Shown: positions 11,114 through 22,987 of the stretch, in pieces
How the letters are laid out: each line of letters opens with the position of its first letter
Numbering within the stretch: the stretch's first letter is position 1
Assembly (NCBI GenBank): GCA_963854835.1
Contig: OY978525.1
Location: 97,357,388-97,421,387, forward strand
DNA from: Megamerina dolium
Lineage: Eukaryota > Arthropoda > Insecta > Diptera > Megamerinidae
DNA: 64,000 nucleotides
Direction of reading: 5' to 3'
Position numbers and translations under genes: made by a program
The notes under the pieces: generated by a model
What the model was told of the DNA's origin: nothing
The model's database searches: none
What the model saw: only the letters and a program-made list of their open reading frames with translations

Positions 11114-12323
11114 CTGGTAAATCCATCATCGACCAGATTTTCACACTGCGCCAAATCCTGGAGAAGACCCAAGAAAAACAGATCGACACACACCACCTAT
11201 TTGTTGATTATAAAGCCGCTTTCGACAGTCCGGTAAGGGATTACCTCTACGCAACAATGTCTGAGTTCGGTATTCCTGCAAAGCTCATTCGACTTTGTAG
11301 AATGACACTGCATAACTCCCGCTGTGCAGTCAAAATTGGGAAGTACCTCTCCACACCGTTTAGTACCGAACGGGGTTTCAGACAAGGTGATTCGTTATCG
11401 TACAACTTCTTCAATCTTATTATGGAGAAAATAATACGAGTTGCTGATCTACGACATAATGGCACTATCTTCAACAAAAGTGTCATGCTGTTAGCGTATG
11501 CCGACGATATTGACATAATCGGCATGAACACGCGAGCAGTCAGTGCAGCATTCTCAGAGTTAGAGAGAGAGAGAGTCGCTTCGGATGGGTCTTACGGTGA
11601 ACGAGGGCAAGACGAAGTATCTAGTGTCAACAAACAAAGAGTCCCGGCGTCATGGACAGTACGTCACTGTTGACAACTACGTTTTTGAAGTAGTAAGGGA
11701 CTTTGTCTAACTTGGAACCAGCATTAACAGCAGTAATGACATCAGCTTGGAGATCATGCGTAGGATAACTCTTGCAAACAAGTGTACTATGGACTGAGTA
11801 AGCAATTGAGAAGTCGAGCCCTCTCTCGAAGAACGAAAACTACACTCTACAAGTCTCTCATCATGCCTGTCCTAACATATGGCGCTGAAGCCTGGACAAT
11901 TTCCATCTTGGATGAGCGAATGCTTTGAGTTTTCGAGAGAAAGGTCCTACGCAGGATCTTTGGACCTATTTGCGTTGGTGGCGAGTACCGAATAAGGTAC
12001 AATCATGAGCTGTACGAGCTGTATGCCGATATTGACATAGTAAAGCACATCAAAATCCAGCGGCTGCGCTGGCTAGGTCATGTCGAGCGAATGGAAGAAC
12101 ACGCTCCAGCTAAGAAGGTGTTATATTCGGAACCCCTGGAGGACGACGCAGAAGAGGAAGACCAAACCTCCGGTGGAAAGACCAAGTACTGGAGAACCTG
12201 ACGGCGCTTCTGAAGGAATTTCTAACTGACGCCAGCTAGCAAAGAACAGAGATGGCTGGCGAAGCATGATATTTTCGGCCTAAATCGATATTCGGTTGTT
12301 ATGGCCACATAAGTAAGAAAGTA
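11114..12323 (+). mobile_element. RTE-clade LINE, copy B, 5'-truncated, 11-bp TSD
   Basis: Direct repeats GTAATCAAAAC at 11103-11113 and 12324-12334 bound the insert. It starts inside the RT domain (GKSIIDQIF) and runs to the GGCCACATAAG end with a short, mutated tail. The first part is open, with intact motif A (FVDYKAAFDS) and motif C (YADDIDIIG). Indels near 11565 and 11790 and a stop at the start of DFV break the frame. It shares with copy A the TGA in ERML-stop-VFERK and the SILDERML wording, marking A and B as one subfamily. Truncation at the 5' end is the usual outcome of target-primed reverse transcription. Confidence 0.92.
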
Positions 12324-12334
12324 GTAATCAAAAC

Positions 12335-14420
12335 ACGAAACTTTTTTCTACATTAAAAACCCCACTTTCCCCACTTGTAAACGATGAAACTGATTAAATT
12401 TCAGACAGCTATCATACCAAAGATTGTATTTTTCGTAAATGGTAGATATTTTGAATTTATTACCGCTGTGTCTCTGTGTCATACTGCCGACTTATAACTT
12501 CATATAGAAAAATTAGACATTCTGCTATTTCTTTGATAATTGTATGGTAATTTATTGACGATTTCTCTAAATAAGGATTTAGATTTTGATTTGATTTTGT
12601 AGACAACGAATTAATATTTCAATGCCATTCAGATTCGTATTCAACGACACTTGATTTTCTCTCCCATCGAGTCATTTCTTGTTCGAAATTGGACATATAG
12701 AACAACCTGAACCTATCTAATGTACTGCATGTATGAATATGCTTAAGTGCTTATGTACATTTACATACATATATGTATGTTATATGTATGTATCATCATG
12801 TATACAGTACATGATTAATTTCGTGCATAAAATGAATGTATCTTTACGTATATGTATTCATTAAAACTAATGTCTGAATGCACATACATATATATAGGTA
12901 AGGTTATATATATATAAGTATGTATTCGTATGTAGGTATATTAACGTGCGAAAATGAATATTTGTTATATTTGAAATGTATTGTTTTTTTTTTTTTTTTG
13001 ATTTTTCATGCTACATCTAACGGTGTTATGAGAATTAGGTCTCGGCATTAGTGACTCTGTGTGATATTCACAAGACAATCGACTGTGCTGGAGGAATTGA
13101 AAGCAAACAAGAAAATATAAAATTATATATACAAAAAACAAAAAAAAAAAAAAAGAAAAACCTCTATAAACCCATACATATACATATGTACATAACATTC
13201 ACCTCAACTCATTTGTTTAATTATAAATTTAAATCATTCTAAATTTACCTACAATTCTATTACTGTTGGTATCTGTTATTCTTTATATGCATATTCTGTA
13301 TATACCCGTAGTTTTCATTATTATGATCATGTACATATGTAATATGTACTTACCTATAAACAAAAGAATTTTATTGATGATTGGTTATTTCGCCATTAAT
13401 ACTGCCATCATCATCATCATCATTATTATATTTTTCCTTTTACTACCTACATACTATTACAAATATTTGATGTTATCATAATTATACGGCGCTAAATTAT
13501 TTTAGCACGAGTATGTAGATACAATATATAACACCTGGACATATTCATTTTGTATTTGGTTTTTAGCTACAACTGCATGTAGTTGTTGTTTTTGATATTT
13601 CGCTCTCTCGCTCGCTATTTCGTTTTTACTCATACAGATTCGATATTAACTATACATAAACTTGTTCGCTTGTGCGATTATATACTTACATTATATACGT
13701 ACCAAGTTTGTATGTATTTGGGATGCTTAATGGCGATCATGATGCTAGTCTACCACAATATGATGCTGTATACTCTTCTAAATACATATTGTATAGAAAT
13801 ACAACAAGAGAGAGAGATACTGGTTTAATTGTAGTCACTTTGTTTGAGTGTGTGTCGGTTGGTTTTTGTGAGCCATTGAGATCACTATGGAGCATGCATG
13901 CAAAGCAATATACGTACACGCGCACACACCATTCCGTAGCACCAATTTAAAGCGCACACCAACATGAACATGTTGCTGAAATTGTAGCCAATGAACTAGA
14001 ACTGTGATGCTGTTTGTTTGTTCATCACTATGGACACACCCACTTGCCACATTAATACCTATTCTTCTTCTTTTTCTTCTTTGCATGACATTATCTATGC
14101 GTGTGTTCTCTCATTTTCTTGGCGAATTCCAAAATCGAAGAAAAAAGGAAGAAAATGCTAAATTAAGATTAAACTTTCTTTTCGTTCTTAGCCACAAAAT
14201 TATTTAATTAGTAGTTGCGTGAATTATTCATTTGCGAGTATTTATAATTTAAAAAAGAATATATTTACATAACTTTTTAGTATGCATAAACTGCGTATAA
14301 TATTCTAAACATTTGATCACAGGATTAACAAAAAAATGTATCTTATTTGTCAATAATTCGCAGACATTTGTTGAAGTTTGTTGCCATTCGAATTAAAAAA
14401 AAAAAAATTAAATAAATAAA
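12335..14420. other. Intergenic, AT-rich
   Basis: Long spacer with many CATACATATGTA-type repeats, homopolymer T and A runs (about 12984-13000 and 13139-13154) and an ATC microsatellite near 13410-13425. Small open frames here are low-complexity and unsupported. No transposon protein or terminal repeat was recognised. Confidence 0.5.
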
Positions 14421-14752
14421 CCCCGAAGGGCTCTTTGGACGAGCTTCTCTTCCATTACTGTTGCGTGTGTTCAATTTTGGACAGTACTAGAAGGGAACTA
14501 CTTATTTTTAGCCAGTTCCGAACGGCAGAACTCGTGCGACATCACTTTTTATGAGCTTTGTCACAGAGTTCTTTTAGAAGCTTTTTCATGGCAAGTTGTT
14601 ACTGTCGGAAGAATTGCCAATTGCTTGCCGACAGGCGGGTACCATTCTAAAGAAAAAACTTATCGATATTAAATTTGTTATGCATCAGCCGGGGATTGAA
14701 CCACGACCTACACATCAGAAGGAGAACACACTAACCACTGAGCTACGGCACT
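14421..14752 (-). mobile_element. tRNA-derived SINE copy
   Basis: Reverse complement of the SINE consensus. The head with B box (GGGGATTGAACCACGACCTA on the plus strand) and A box (CCACTGAGCTACGG) lies at 14690-14752, and the body runs leftward to CCCCGAAGGGCTC. The terminal GCCACATA is missing and the 3' tail is an AATAAATAAA run. No clear target duplication. Confidence 0.88.
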
Positions 14753-15122
14753 CACTCATATAACATATTACCAAGCGATAAATCCATGTTTAAAGGGATT
14801 ATCATATTGGGAGATAATGTCCATAACATCTACGCCTTATTTCTGCAGACTGCCTATTATAGCAATTACCCAACATAGCAATATGAGTACATATAGTCAT
14901 TATTCCTATAATCGGTTTATGCCTTTTTTAGTATAAAATTTCTCCGAGCAAAGTCTTATCCAGCATCTAGGATTTATTTTTATTTTGGCACAACGTCCAG
15001 CCCTTGCAAAAGAAATGTTATAATTTTTCTCATTAGTCCTCTGCAATAGTAGTAATAATAATGGCGGTTTTATATTTGCTCGTCCCACTCACGCTGGGAT
15101 TTCTTTGAAGAGGGCATTTCAT

Positions 15123-15459
15123 AAAAAAATTATATAAATATGTTGCACTTAAAGCCCCAAAGGGCTCATTGGCCGAGCTTCTCTTCCATTACTGTTGTGC
15201 GTCTTATATTTGGACAGTATTAGAAGGGACCTACTTATTTTAGCCGGTTCCGAACGGCAGAACACTTGTGACATCACTTTTTCTGAGCTTTGTCACATAG
15301 TTATTTTAGAAGCTTTTTCATGTCAAGTTGTTACTGTCGGAAGAATTACCAATTGCTTGCCGACAGGTGGGTACCATTCGAAAGAAAAATCTTATCGATA
15401 TTAAATTTGTTATGCATCAGTCGGGGATTGAACCACGACCTACAGATCAGAAGGCGATC
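15123..15459 (-). mobile_element. SINE copy, 5'-truncated, with 14-bp TSD
   Basis: A 14-bp direct repeat AGAGGGCATTTCAT occurs at 15109-15122 and 15460-15473. The insert has the SINE body and B box, but it stops at CAGATCAGAAGGCGATC, before the A box, so it is truncated at its 5' end like a LINE copy. That truncation is good evidence for LINE-type reverse transcription of the SINE. Its 3' side has an A/T-rich tail next to the target repeat. Confidence 0.9.
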
Positions 15460-15473
15460 AGAGGGCATTTCAT

Positions 15474-15980
15474 GTAATACTAATTTTGCGATAGATAAAT
15501 AGACAGAACTGTATAGAGGGAAGAACCTCGTGGAAATAAATTTCCCTCGGCAGAAAAGAAAGTTTTAGTAAATATATGGGAATGCTTGTCATCAATAAAG
15601 AGCACCCAGGCCAGGTCCATTGATTGAGGTAACTATTCAGAAAATATCCAAGAAAATGTGAGCTGTGTTTTTTGTTTGTATTATTTAAATGAATATATTT
15701 CGATCAAAAATGTGTAAACAGATTACGTTAGATTATTGTGGCCAAGAAGGCCCTTTGTCGCACCAAGCGTATATTCTTCTCCGAACCCTCCCTGAACTAT
15801 CTGGATTTATTTATAGAAAATAAATAAATAAGTGACTCAAAATTTTAAATAAGAAATATTCTATTCGACAGAAAATTCTTTTGCTTGTCAAAAATCATAT
15901 GTCAAAATAACGCACCCAAATTTTCATTTTAAACAGATGCCTACCAATATTTTCATAAAAATTTAGAAAAATGAATTTTG
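15474..15980. other. Spacer, nothing recognised
   Basis: AT-rich, with no coding or repeat signal that I can name, apart from a possible outward extension of the mariner scrap that follows. Confidence 0.4.
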
Positions 15981-15989
15981 TGTGCCTCT

Positions 15990-16165
15990 TCTTATTTATA
16001 TTCGGTGCGTTCGTACTAGCACAAGTGATACTGAACGTTCTGGTCATCCAATTAAGGGCATCACATCGGAAATGGTCGATAAAATCTACGATATGATGTT
16101 GAGCGATCAGCAAGTGAAGGTGAAAAGGAATCGGAAACCATTTTACACCTCTTGTGAAAAGTAAC
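15990..16165 (+). mobile_element. Mariner transposase fragment (N-terminal part)
   Basis: The frame CVRTSTSDTERSGHPIKG, then TSEMVDKIYDMMLSDQQVKV, matches the linker between the paired-type DNA-binding helices of mariner transposases (the usual form is SxxDxxRSGRPxxxxTPEMxxKIxDMVLxDRRxKV). No catalytic region or terminal repeat is present nearby. It is a small dead fragment. Confidence 0.7.
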
Positions 16166-17180
16166 TCAACGCTAACTAGATGATCTGGTTCCTAGTTCAG
16201 GTTGGTTCGAGGCATTAAGTGGATGCCCAATTTACAGCATAACAATAGGTCTTACAACTCCATCCTAACATGAGGAGACATTCATGTAAAAACAAAAAAG
16301 CAAATTATTAAAAGTTTTGTTAGGAATAACTTTCCCCAGGCTTCAAGTCTCAATCCCCTCAAGTTTATATTTTTCCAAATATTATTTATATCCTTTCTGA
16401 TATTCCACACATCAACTTCTTTGATATTCCTGTCGTCCGTTGTTAGAGATAAGGCCTCCCCAAAACCGGAAGCCCATCGATCGGCCAACATATCTTCAAA
16501 AATGAGACAGAGGTCAACATGATCAATTATTTTGATCCAGCGATCTATTTATTATTGTCATTGAAGTTAAAAATTTACCCTTTAAACATATTATACGAGT
16601 AATTCTGAAACTCCAAATAAGTCAATAGAGCATTGTCTGCTCTATCTTAAAAAAAAAATCTGCATGTGGTCTTGAAAAGCTTACTATTACGATTTGTTTC
16701 CACAAAATTCTGTTCAAGTTTCAAGAAAGCGTGTCAAAAGTACGTGAAGCATTTAATTAAATGTTCAATGTAATTCTCAGATTAATTAACTTTAAATTTC
16801 TATAGCCAACAACAATGATTTATCATTCTGATTCGACAAGTGAGTATAAGGAGATCCATTCAAGTCCTCTCAGAATTTTAAATGCATAACAACCCAGCCT
16901 GAAAGAAAAGCTGTTAATCAAATGCTCAGAAGCTGTTAATGCCAAATATAGTATGTACATATTCATATGCTATCAACTAAGAAGGATGTTGTTCGTTAAA
17001 TTATTCTTATTTTTGTCACCAATGAAATCGACCACATGCACATATGCACATATCAACGTAGAAATGATCATAAGACAATAAAACATCTATGCAACACATA
17101 TATGTATATAGTATCATAGTATGTATCGTATGCTCATGTACATAAGCCTATGCATATGCAATATTCTTTCATATATAGAG
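16166..17180. other. Intergenic, nothing recognised
   Basis: AT-rich spacer with TACATA-type runs near 16950-17170. No gene or defined repeat was seen. Confidence 0.45.
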
Positions 17181-17660
17181 GTTTTCAACAAGCGTGATAA
17201 GATTTTAAAATGTCATAGCGGCCATATTGAAAGTAGCACAAATGTCAAATGCTGTCGTTTGTATTCAGTGTAGTGTGATATTCATCATGATAAAGTACAC
17301 GCTTCAACAACGCTTGGTTATTTTCCAAAAATTTTATGAAAATAATCGTGCACGTGCACTTCGTGTAGTTTATGGTCCAAATAATCGACCAAATGTGCGA
17401 ATCGTTGAAAAGTTGGAATCAAAATTCACTTCTGGTCTCCAAGAAGTTGAGATTTAACACCTTTAGATTACTTTTTATGGGGACATTTGAAATAGTGTAA
17501 GCAGATAAACCATGAACACTCATAGCATTGAAACAGAATATTGAATACAACATTGGTTACACCAGATTTATTGAATAGAGTCCTGTACATAAGTACACAA
17601 TTAGAGGTGGTCATTTAAAATCATATCGTCCTTGATGGAAAGCCCTTTACAACGAACTGG
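17180..17660 (+). mobile_element. Tc1/mariner-superfamily (ITm) relic, internally deleted
   Basis: An open frame reads IKYTLQQRLVIFQKFYENNR, then YGPNNRPNVRIVEKLESKF, the N-terminal helix-turn-helix of an ITm transposase like that at 35481-36707. Just downstream, TPLDYFLWGHLK-like text near 17460-17495 (with a stop) is the C-terminal catalytic block. The whole centre, with the first two catalytic acids, is missing. Terminal repeats were not resolved. Confidence 0.65.
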
Positions 17661-18890
17661 ATTATTGAATTAAAAGCGTTCTTCTTATAATATACACTTC
17701 TTCTGTATAATGTACATATCTTGGTACTTCTCGTTAAGATGCTACCACATTGCCAAACCGTAATGCCGCATGGCTGTCATGCCACAAGAGCTTATCTTGT
17801 TTTCATATATGTTTCTGTGCCTCATTTTGGTTTTGCGTATGTACTTACATACATAAATATCTACATTAAGCTGGCTCAGCTACAAATAGTTGCTATTATT
17901 AAAGACTAATGATGAACGTTGATTTATTTTATTATACTGTTTTAAAAAAAACTCGAAATAGCAGATTTTGTATGGAACAAATGGTCCTAAATAATATTGG
18001 CTTAAAGTTCAGTATCTTTTTTATTTGAAAAATTTGCTTTGACTGGTGGTAATGAAATTTTCTGTCATTTTGATGATGTTCTTTATACAATTTAAAAAAC
18101 TTCTTTGGCAATGAAGATCGGGTTTTTATAATTAGAACCTTAGAATTATTGAGGCACTATTATTTAAGACTATTTGTTTGGCCAAAAGTAACGTCATGAA
18201 AAATATTTCCAAACGAAATTCGACTTTTGGAGGTGATTTGAATATGGTTCAGCTCAAAAACAGATATCGATAAAGCCGAAATAGAAAATATGGTTAAACC
18301 ATGGTTTAACCGTAACATTGTTTTCATTTTGTATGTATATGCCATAAGGCATCTTAATAAGCATACATATTTATAATTCTACTAGTCCAGTATGCACATA
18401 TTTTGCTTTTATGGCGGCTTATGGTAGCCGCCAAATGATGAGTATGGTTTTGCCATTTACTCTTTTCGTTTTAAGTATTAATATTGTTGTTGTTGATTGG
18501 TTGACAGTATATGCAACTGATTTTATGTTTTTTTTTCCAACGAATTTTTCTTAAAATGCAAAATTTGCTGGTTATTCACTCACACATATAAATATATATT
18601 GATATCGACACACCATTCATGGCTGCATTGGTAATATTGCAGTGAAAAATACGAGTAAAATAAAAATGAAGAAAAAAAAACTGTAGCAAAACTGTAGCAA
18701 AATGTCGTAGCATACATAAATATATATGCTCGAACGTTTGTACATACATAAGTACATACATATATTGTGATATTGCTTTTCGTGAATGCCCGCATTGCCG
18801 CCACAACCACACCAACCAACTACAACAACAATTACGACACAGACAGATAGTCCGCACAGGACAGAATGGAGCAACAAAGCTGTAAACAGT
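17661..18890. other. Intergenic, upstream of a promoter-like segment
   Basis: No gene recognised. It holds a perfect 20-bp palindrome (listed separately), TACATA-type repeats near 18715-18765, and short poly-A/T runs. Confidence 0.45.
18292..18311. repeat. Perfect 20-bp palindrome
   Basis: GGTTAAACCATGGTTTAACC equals its own reverse complement over all 20 bases. It could be a dimeric transcription-factor site or a small hairpin. No flanking transposon explains it. Confidence 0.6.
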
Positions 18891-18912
18891 CTACTTTCGG
18901 TAGGATAAAACA

Positions 18913-18915
<3 letters not shown>

Positions 18916-18950
<35 letters not shown>
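18916..18950. repeat. (CA)n microsatellite
   Basis: An uninterrupted run of CA dinucleotides of about 35 bases, just 5' of the promoter-like segment. Confidence 0.95.
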
Positions 18951-18954
<4 letters not shown>

Positions 18955-18959
18955 CCCAG

Positions 18960-19040
18960 CATTCTCAGTACAACCGAGCAGTGCCCAGAGGAACAGACCG
19001 ACAGGCAGTTAGGCAGTTAGGCAGTTAGTCAGACAGGACA
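18960..19040 (+). promoter_or_regulatory. Candidate core promoter / 5' leader (Sox15 side)
   Basis: TCAGTA at 18965-18970 fits the insect initiator (TCAGT), with A+1 at 18967. AGACC lies at +29 to +33, one base off the strict DPE position. The next bases include three AGGCAGTT repeats (about 19007-19030). The text between 18840 and 19260 is less AT-rich than its flanks and contains CTG/CAG runs typical of fly 5' leaders. It is on the correct strand and side for a distal first exon of Sox15, but no joining coding exon was proved. Confidence 0.25.
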
Positions 19041-21726
19041 CTGCATAGGTTAGGCTTAGTAAAGCGATTGTTAGTGAATAATTTTTGCATTGGCATCATT
19101 GGCATTGCGAAGACAGTTAATACGAAAACGACTGAACGCGAGTATTTAGTGCCGTTGTTGCTGTTGCAAATGCCTATTTATACGATTATGTAGGTACATA
19201 TAAACATAAAGCTGCTGCTGCTGCTGTTGCAGTAACCGAATTTAAAATGTCACCAAGGCCCTACAATAAATTATCAAGCTTTCTCACTAGCCGCTCATTC
19301 TTCCTGTATGTTCGTAGTCGTTGTCGTTGTTGTTCTCATTTTCATTTTTATTATTTTGCTTATTTTATGTAGGTACTTGCGACTAGCTACATATAGTTAA
19401 TCTTATATTGCTGCTATTGCTATTGCTGTTGCTGCTACTCCTGCTGTTGGTGCTTCTTGTTATTTGTTGTTAGTCTTGTTGATCGTATTGCTAATATTGT
19501 CCTTGTTGTTATTGTAGTTTTTGTGAAATCATAAATTTATAATCCAAATAGCGCGAGATTTTCAAAGGTTGTTTCTTTTAGCTTATTTGTTGTTACTCAT
19601 GTTGTTGTTGTTTTTTTTTTCGTCCAAATAATGTGTAGCAGTTGATGTTGTTGTTCGAATTGATATTCGCTAATTTCTTGCATTGGCAATATGTGCAAGA
19701 ATATATATCGATGCTATGCTATACCTAGCATATAAAAATTGGTATATTTGAGTTAATTAGCTTAACTAAAAAAAAAACATAGTATTTTTGTATTTAATTG
19801 ATTATAACAACTAAATCTATTAAAACTACATGCGCTGCGTTGAGTAAAAGCAAAAAAAAAAGATGTTTTCTAATTATGTACGGCAGACTTATAGGTGATA
19901 GTACTACGAAAACAAGTGCAACACTACTTAAACTTGTATTGTTGTCTTAATGATAAAATAAATAAACACAAACAACATTCCGACCAAAAAAAAAGATCAT
20001 TAATTTTATAAATAATCCCAAAAATAAATATTTAAAACGATACAAAACAGCTGCTCTAGTATTATCACCTATTAACGGCACTATGAATACAACAACAGTC
20101 AACGAGGTTGTCCGAATCGGGGCCCATTGCAGTTATTCAAGAGAATGTGGCTATAATTTAAAAAATCTTTAATTTATGCCTGCGTTTGACATGACAACAT
20201 GCTGTTTCATTATGAGTCGTTTTCGGTATGAAGTTTATAAATCGACTATTTAAGCTTCTCTCATTTCATTAGTTTAAAATTTCCATTATTTGACTTCTAC
20301 GAAGACGCCATCAGACCACCACCATTTATTTTAGAGAAGATGAAAGGTGAAGCAAAACTCCGTCTCAAACATGATTTGGAAAAAAATCTGTTTAACGAAA
20401 TAGTTAATAGGCACTATATGCTATGAAAAACCCTGACCCTGTTTCTATTCTAAATTTGATGAGTCAACTAAAGTTTTAGGGTGTTGCAGGAGAAATTTAG
20501 CAAATCTTTATTTTCACAGAAGATTAGCCAGTCGTTATTCTAGACATGAAATAATTGCATTGCAATTTGTTGACAATTTCTTCACTCAGAAGGTGTATTC
20601 TTTGATCGATACATAGTCGAATAGACTTCGGTAGAACTGGTTGGAAAATGGCGATCTTATCACGAAAAACTCTTATAACAGTACCAGTCAAGTGTAGGCT
20701 TTAGATTTTTGTGGGCTCATCATTCACACAGAAACACGAAAAATATAAAGGTCCACCATCCCTGTCAACCGCTAAATTTGATGTCAGAATCACATTTCGT
20801 CCTTAATCTTAAAAAACGATTGTATAAAAGTTAAAACATTAATTCAAATACCTAAAATCACACTATCCGGGATAAAATGTATGACCGACTATGTACTTAT
20901 CTCCTCCCCTACAAAAATGACACTGTCATAAAGTTATTTCCCACCTCTCTCAAGATTCATATACAGCGGTGAAATATATGACCCGCCGCCGTTCAGTTTT
21001 GCTAAACCATATATTTTCTCAACATACTAATATAACTCCCAACCTTTACTTCTTCGGGTGACTGCCCTACAAAATTAACTTAAAAGACCCTGCCCAGGAA
21101 TACCCAGAATGGTGAAATAATTAATTCTTGTGGCCAAATATTTTTACCAAATAGGCAATATTTACCCCTGATCTGCACTCTTATGTGATCAAGAAAGTGA
21201 TATCCAAGTTTTAGCTTAGATACTACTGATCAAATACTGATCTATGACCATTGCGTTTTTCTAGAAAAGCATGAAAAAAAAAACAACAGGAATCCCTTTT
21301 CCGGGAAAACAAATTCCCAATTAGAATATAAATTCTCCAGGAGGGAATTTAAAGTCCACAAACCAAAAAATTTGGTCAAATCAGTCGATTTATAATTCTT
21401 ATATCTTTTAGATATGTGATGTCTCGAAAAACAGTGTTTTTGTTCATTTTTCATAGTTTTTCCATTTTTGAAGATGTTTCTTTAAAGGAAACTGTCAATC
21501 GATTTTCACGATCTTGGATCCAAAAGAAGCTCTAACTTAGATATTTTTAGGTACTGGATCGGAAATAATGTGTCTAGTGAATTCTTAAAATTGTGGACTA
21601 AATTTGATTCTGCTTAAAAACATAAATAGTAAATATTAACAAATTTTGACGTTTAAGCGCTTGTTGAAACAGCTATTGAATCTTCTATACGAAAGTTAAG
21701 GTTTTGGGAAAGATTTTACCACAATA
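19041..21726. other. Spacer or Sox15 first intron
   Basis: Rich in TTG/CTG trinucleotide runs (19140-19680), then ordinary AT-rich DNA. A short ATG frame at 19246 (MSPRPYNKLSSFLTSR) could be a leader exon but no consensus donor joins it to 29551 in the required phase. No transposon was recognised here. Confidence 0.35.
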
Positions 21727-21746
21727 CGAGGGCGGATTGATAAAGA

Positions 21747-21750
<4 letters not shown>

Positions 21751-21811
<61 letters not shown>

Positions 21812-21822
21812 AATATATATAT
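21751..21822. repeat. (AT)n microsatellite
   Basis: About 70 bases of nearly pure AT dinucleotide, abutting the 3' end of the nested SINE (whose 3' end faces left). It probably grew from the SINE tail. Confidence 0.9.
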
Positions 21823-21824
21823 AC

Positions 21825-22169
21825 ATGTGGCACTAAAAGCCCCGAAGGGCTCATTGGCCGAGCTTCTCTTCCATTGCTGTTGTGCGTGTTAAATTTGGAC
21901 AGTATTAGAAGGGACCTACTTATTTTAGCCGGATCCGAACGGCAGAACCCTTGTGACATCACTTTTTCTGAGCTTTGTCACAGAGTTATTTTAGAAGCTT
22001 TTTCATGGCAAGTTGTTACTGTCGGAAGAATTACCAATTGCTTGCCGACAGTTGGGTACCATTCGAAAGAAAAATCTTATCGATATTAAATTTGTTATGC
22101 ATCAGCCGCGGATTGAACCACGACCTACAGATCAGAAGTCCAACACAATAACCACTGAGCCACGGCATC
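21825..22169 (-). mobile_element. tRNA-derived SINE nested in mariner
   Basis: Full-length reverse copy. The 3' end TGTGGCACT (complement AGTGCCACA) is at 21825-21833, the body follows, the B box region GGATTGAACCACGACCTA is near 22110-22128, and the A box (CCACTGAGCCACGG) is near 22152-22165. It lies inside a mariner, so it inserted after that mariner. Its tail abuts the AT tract, which obscures any target duplication. Confidence 0.9.
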
Positions 22170-22185
22170 AACTCCGTCAGATTAC

Positions 22186-22898
22186 ATGGTAAAATATTCG
22201 ATTGCTGAATTTAAACGCGGCCGAACAACCACTGCAACAATACCATCAACAGGAAGGCCGAAAGAGTTGGTACTGATGAAAATATCATGTTTGGACATGA
22301 TAAAGCGTAATCCTGTTGATTTTTGGCGTCGATTAATACTGTTGATGAAACGTGGGTCCACCACTACACACCTAAAACCAAAAATCAATCGAAACAATGT
22401 GTGGAAGCTGGTGGAAGTGCTCTGAAGAAGGCGAAGGCAGTGAAATCGGCTGGCAAGGTTATGGCCACTGTATTTTGGGATGCACTCGGAATATTGCTTA
22501 TCGATTATCTTGAAAAAGGATCCACAATCACAGGAAAGTATTATCGTGCATTATTGGATCAATTGAATGATGCAATCAAGAAAAAACGACCAAATTTAAA
22601 GAAGAAAAAAGTGCTCTTTCTTGAAGACAACGCACCGGTTCACACAGCATTAGATACGATGCTAAAGATACATGAAATACCCTTCGAATTGGTTGATCAT
22701 CCACCTTATAGTCCAGATTTAGCTCCTAGTGACTTTTTCCTGTTTCCAAACTTGAAAAAATGGCTCGCAGGAGAAAGATTCAGCTCAAACGAAGAAGTGA
22801 TTACCGAAACTAACGCGTATTTTGTGGGGTTTCCGAAATTGTATTATTCAGATGGTATAAAAAATTGGAATATCGTCTTACTAAGTGTGTCGAAGTAA
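22186..22898 (+). pseudogene. Mariner transposase pseudogene, D,D34D
   Basis: Frames in sequence: MVKYSIAEFKRGRTTT and MIKRNPVDFWRRL, a frameshift, then VDETWVHHYTPKTKNQS (first catalytic D), SAGKVMATVFWDALGILLID, VLFLEDNAPVHTA (second D) and PYSPDLAPSDFFLFP (third D). There are 34 residues between the second and third aspartates, the mariner signature. The usual HDN is LEDN. The tail KYRLTKCVEVKGGYVEK is reached only after a further frameshift. Not functional, though the catalytic half is well preserved. Confidence 0.88.
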
Positions 22899-22987
22899 AA
22901 GGAGGCTATGTTGAGAAATAAATGGTTTTTGAAGAAAAAAATGTTTTTTTCCTACCTAGGTAGCTTCATTATCAATCCGCCCTCGTA

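Larger units (their letters stand above)
21727..22985 (+). mobile_element. Mariner element with TIRs, carrying a nested SINE
   Basis: The 17-bp end CGAGGGCGGATTGATAA at 21727-21743 is matched exactly in inverse at 22969-22985, and both are flanked by TA (21725-21726, 22986-22987). A mariner transposase fragment reads rightward inside. The left half is interrupted by a SINE on the minus strand (21825-22169) and an (AT)n tract. Without these, the mariner is shorter than a complete 1.3-kb element, and the DNA-binding N-terminus is mostly lost. Confidence 0.88.

Noticed and set aside
19246..19330. First coding exon of Sox15 (MSPRPYNKLSSF)
   Set aside because: No good donor in the phase required by the exon at 29551, and no similarity to Sox N-termini that I can recognise.
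21704..21892. Open frames rich in Ile-Tyr across 21.7-21.9 kb
   Set aside because: They are the translation of an AT microsatellite.
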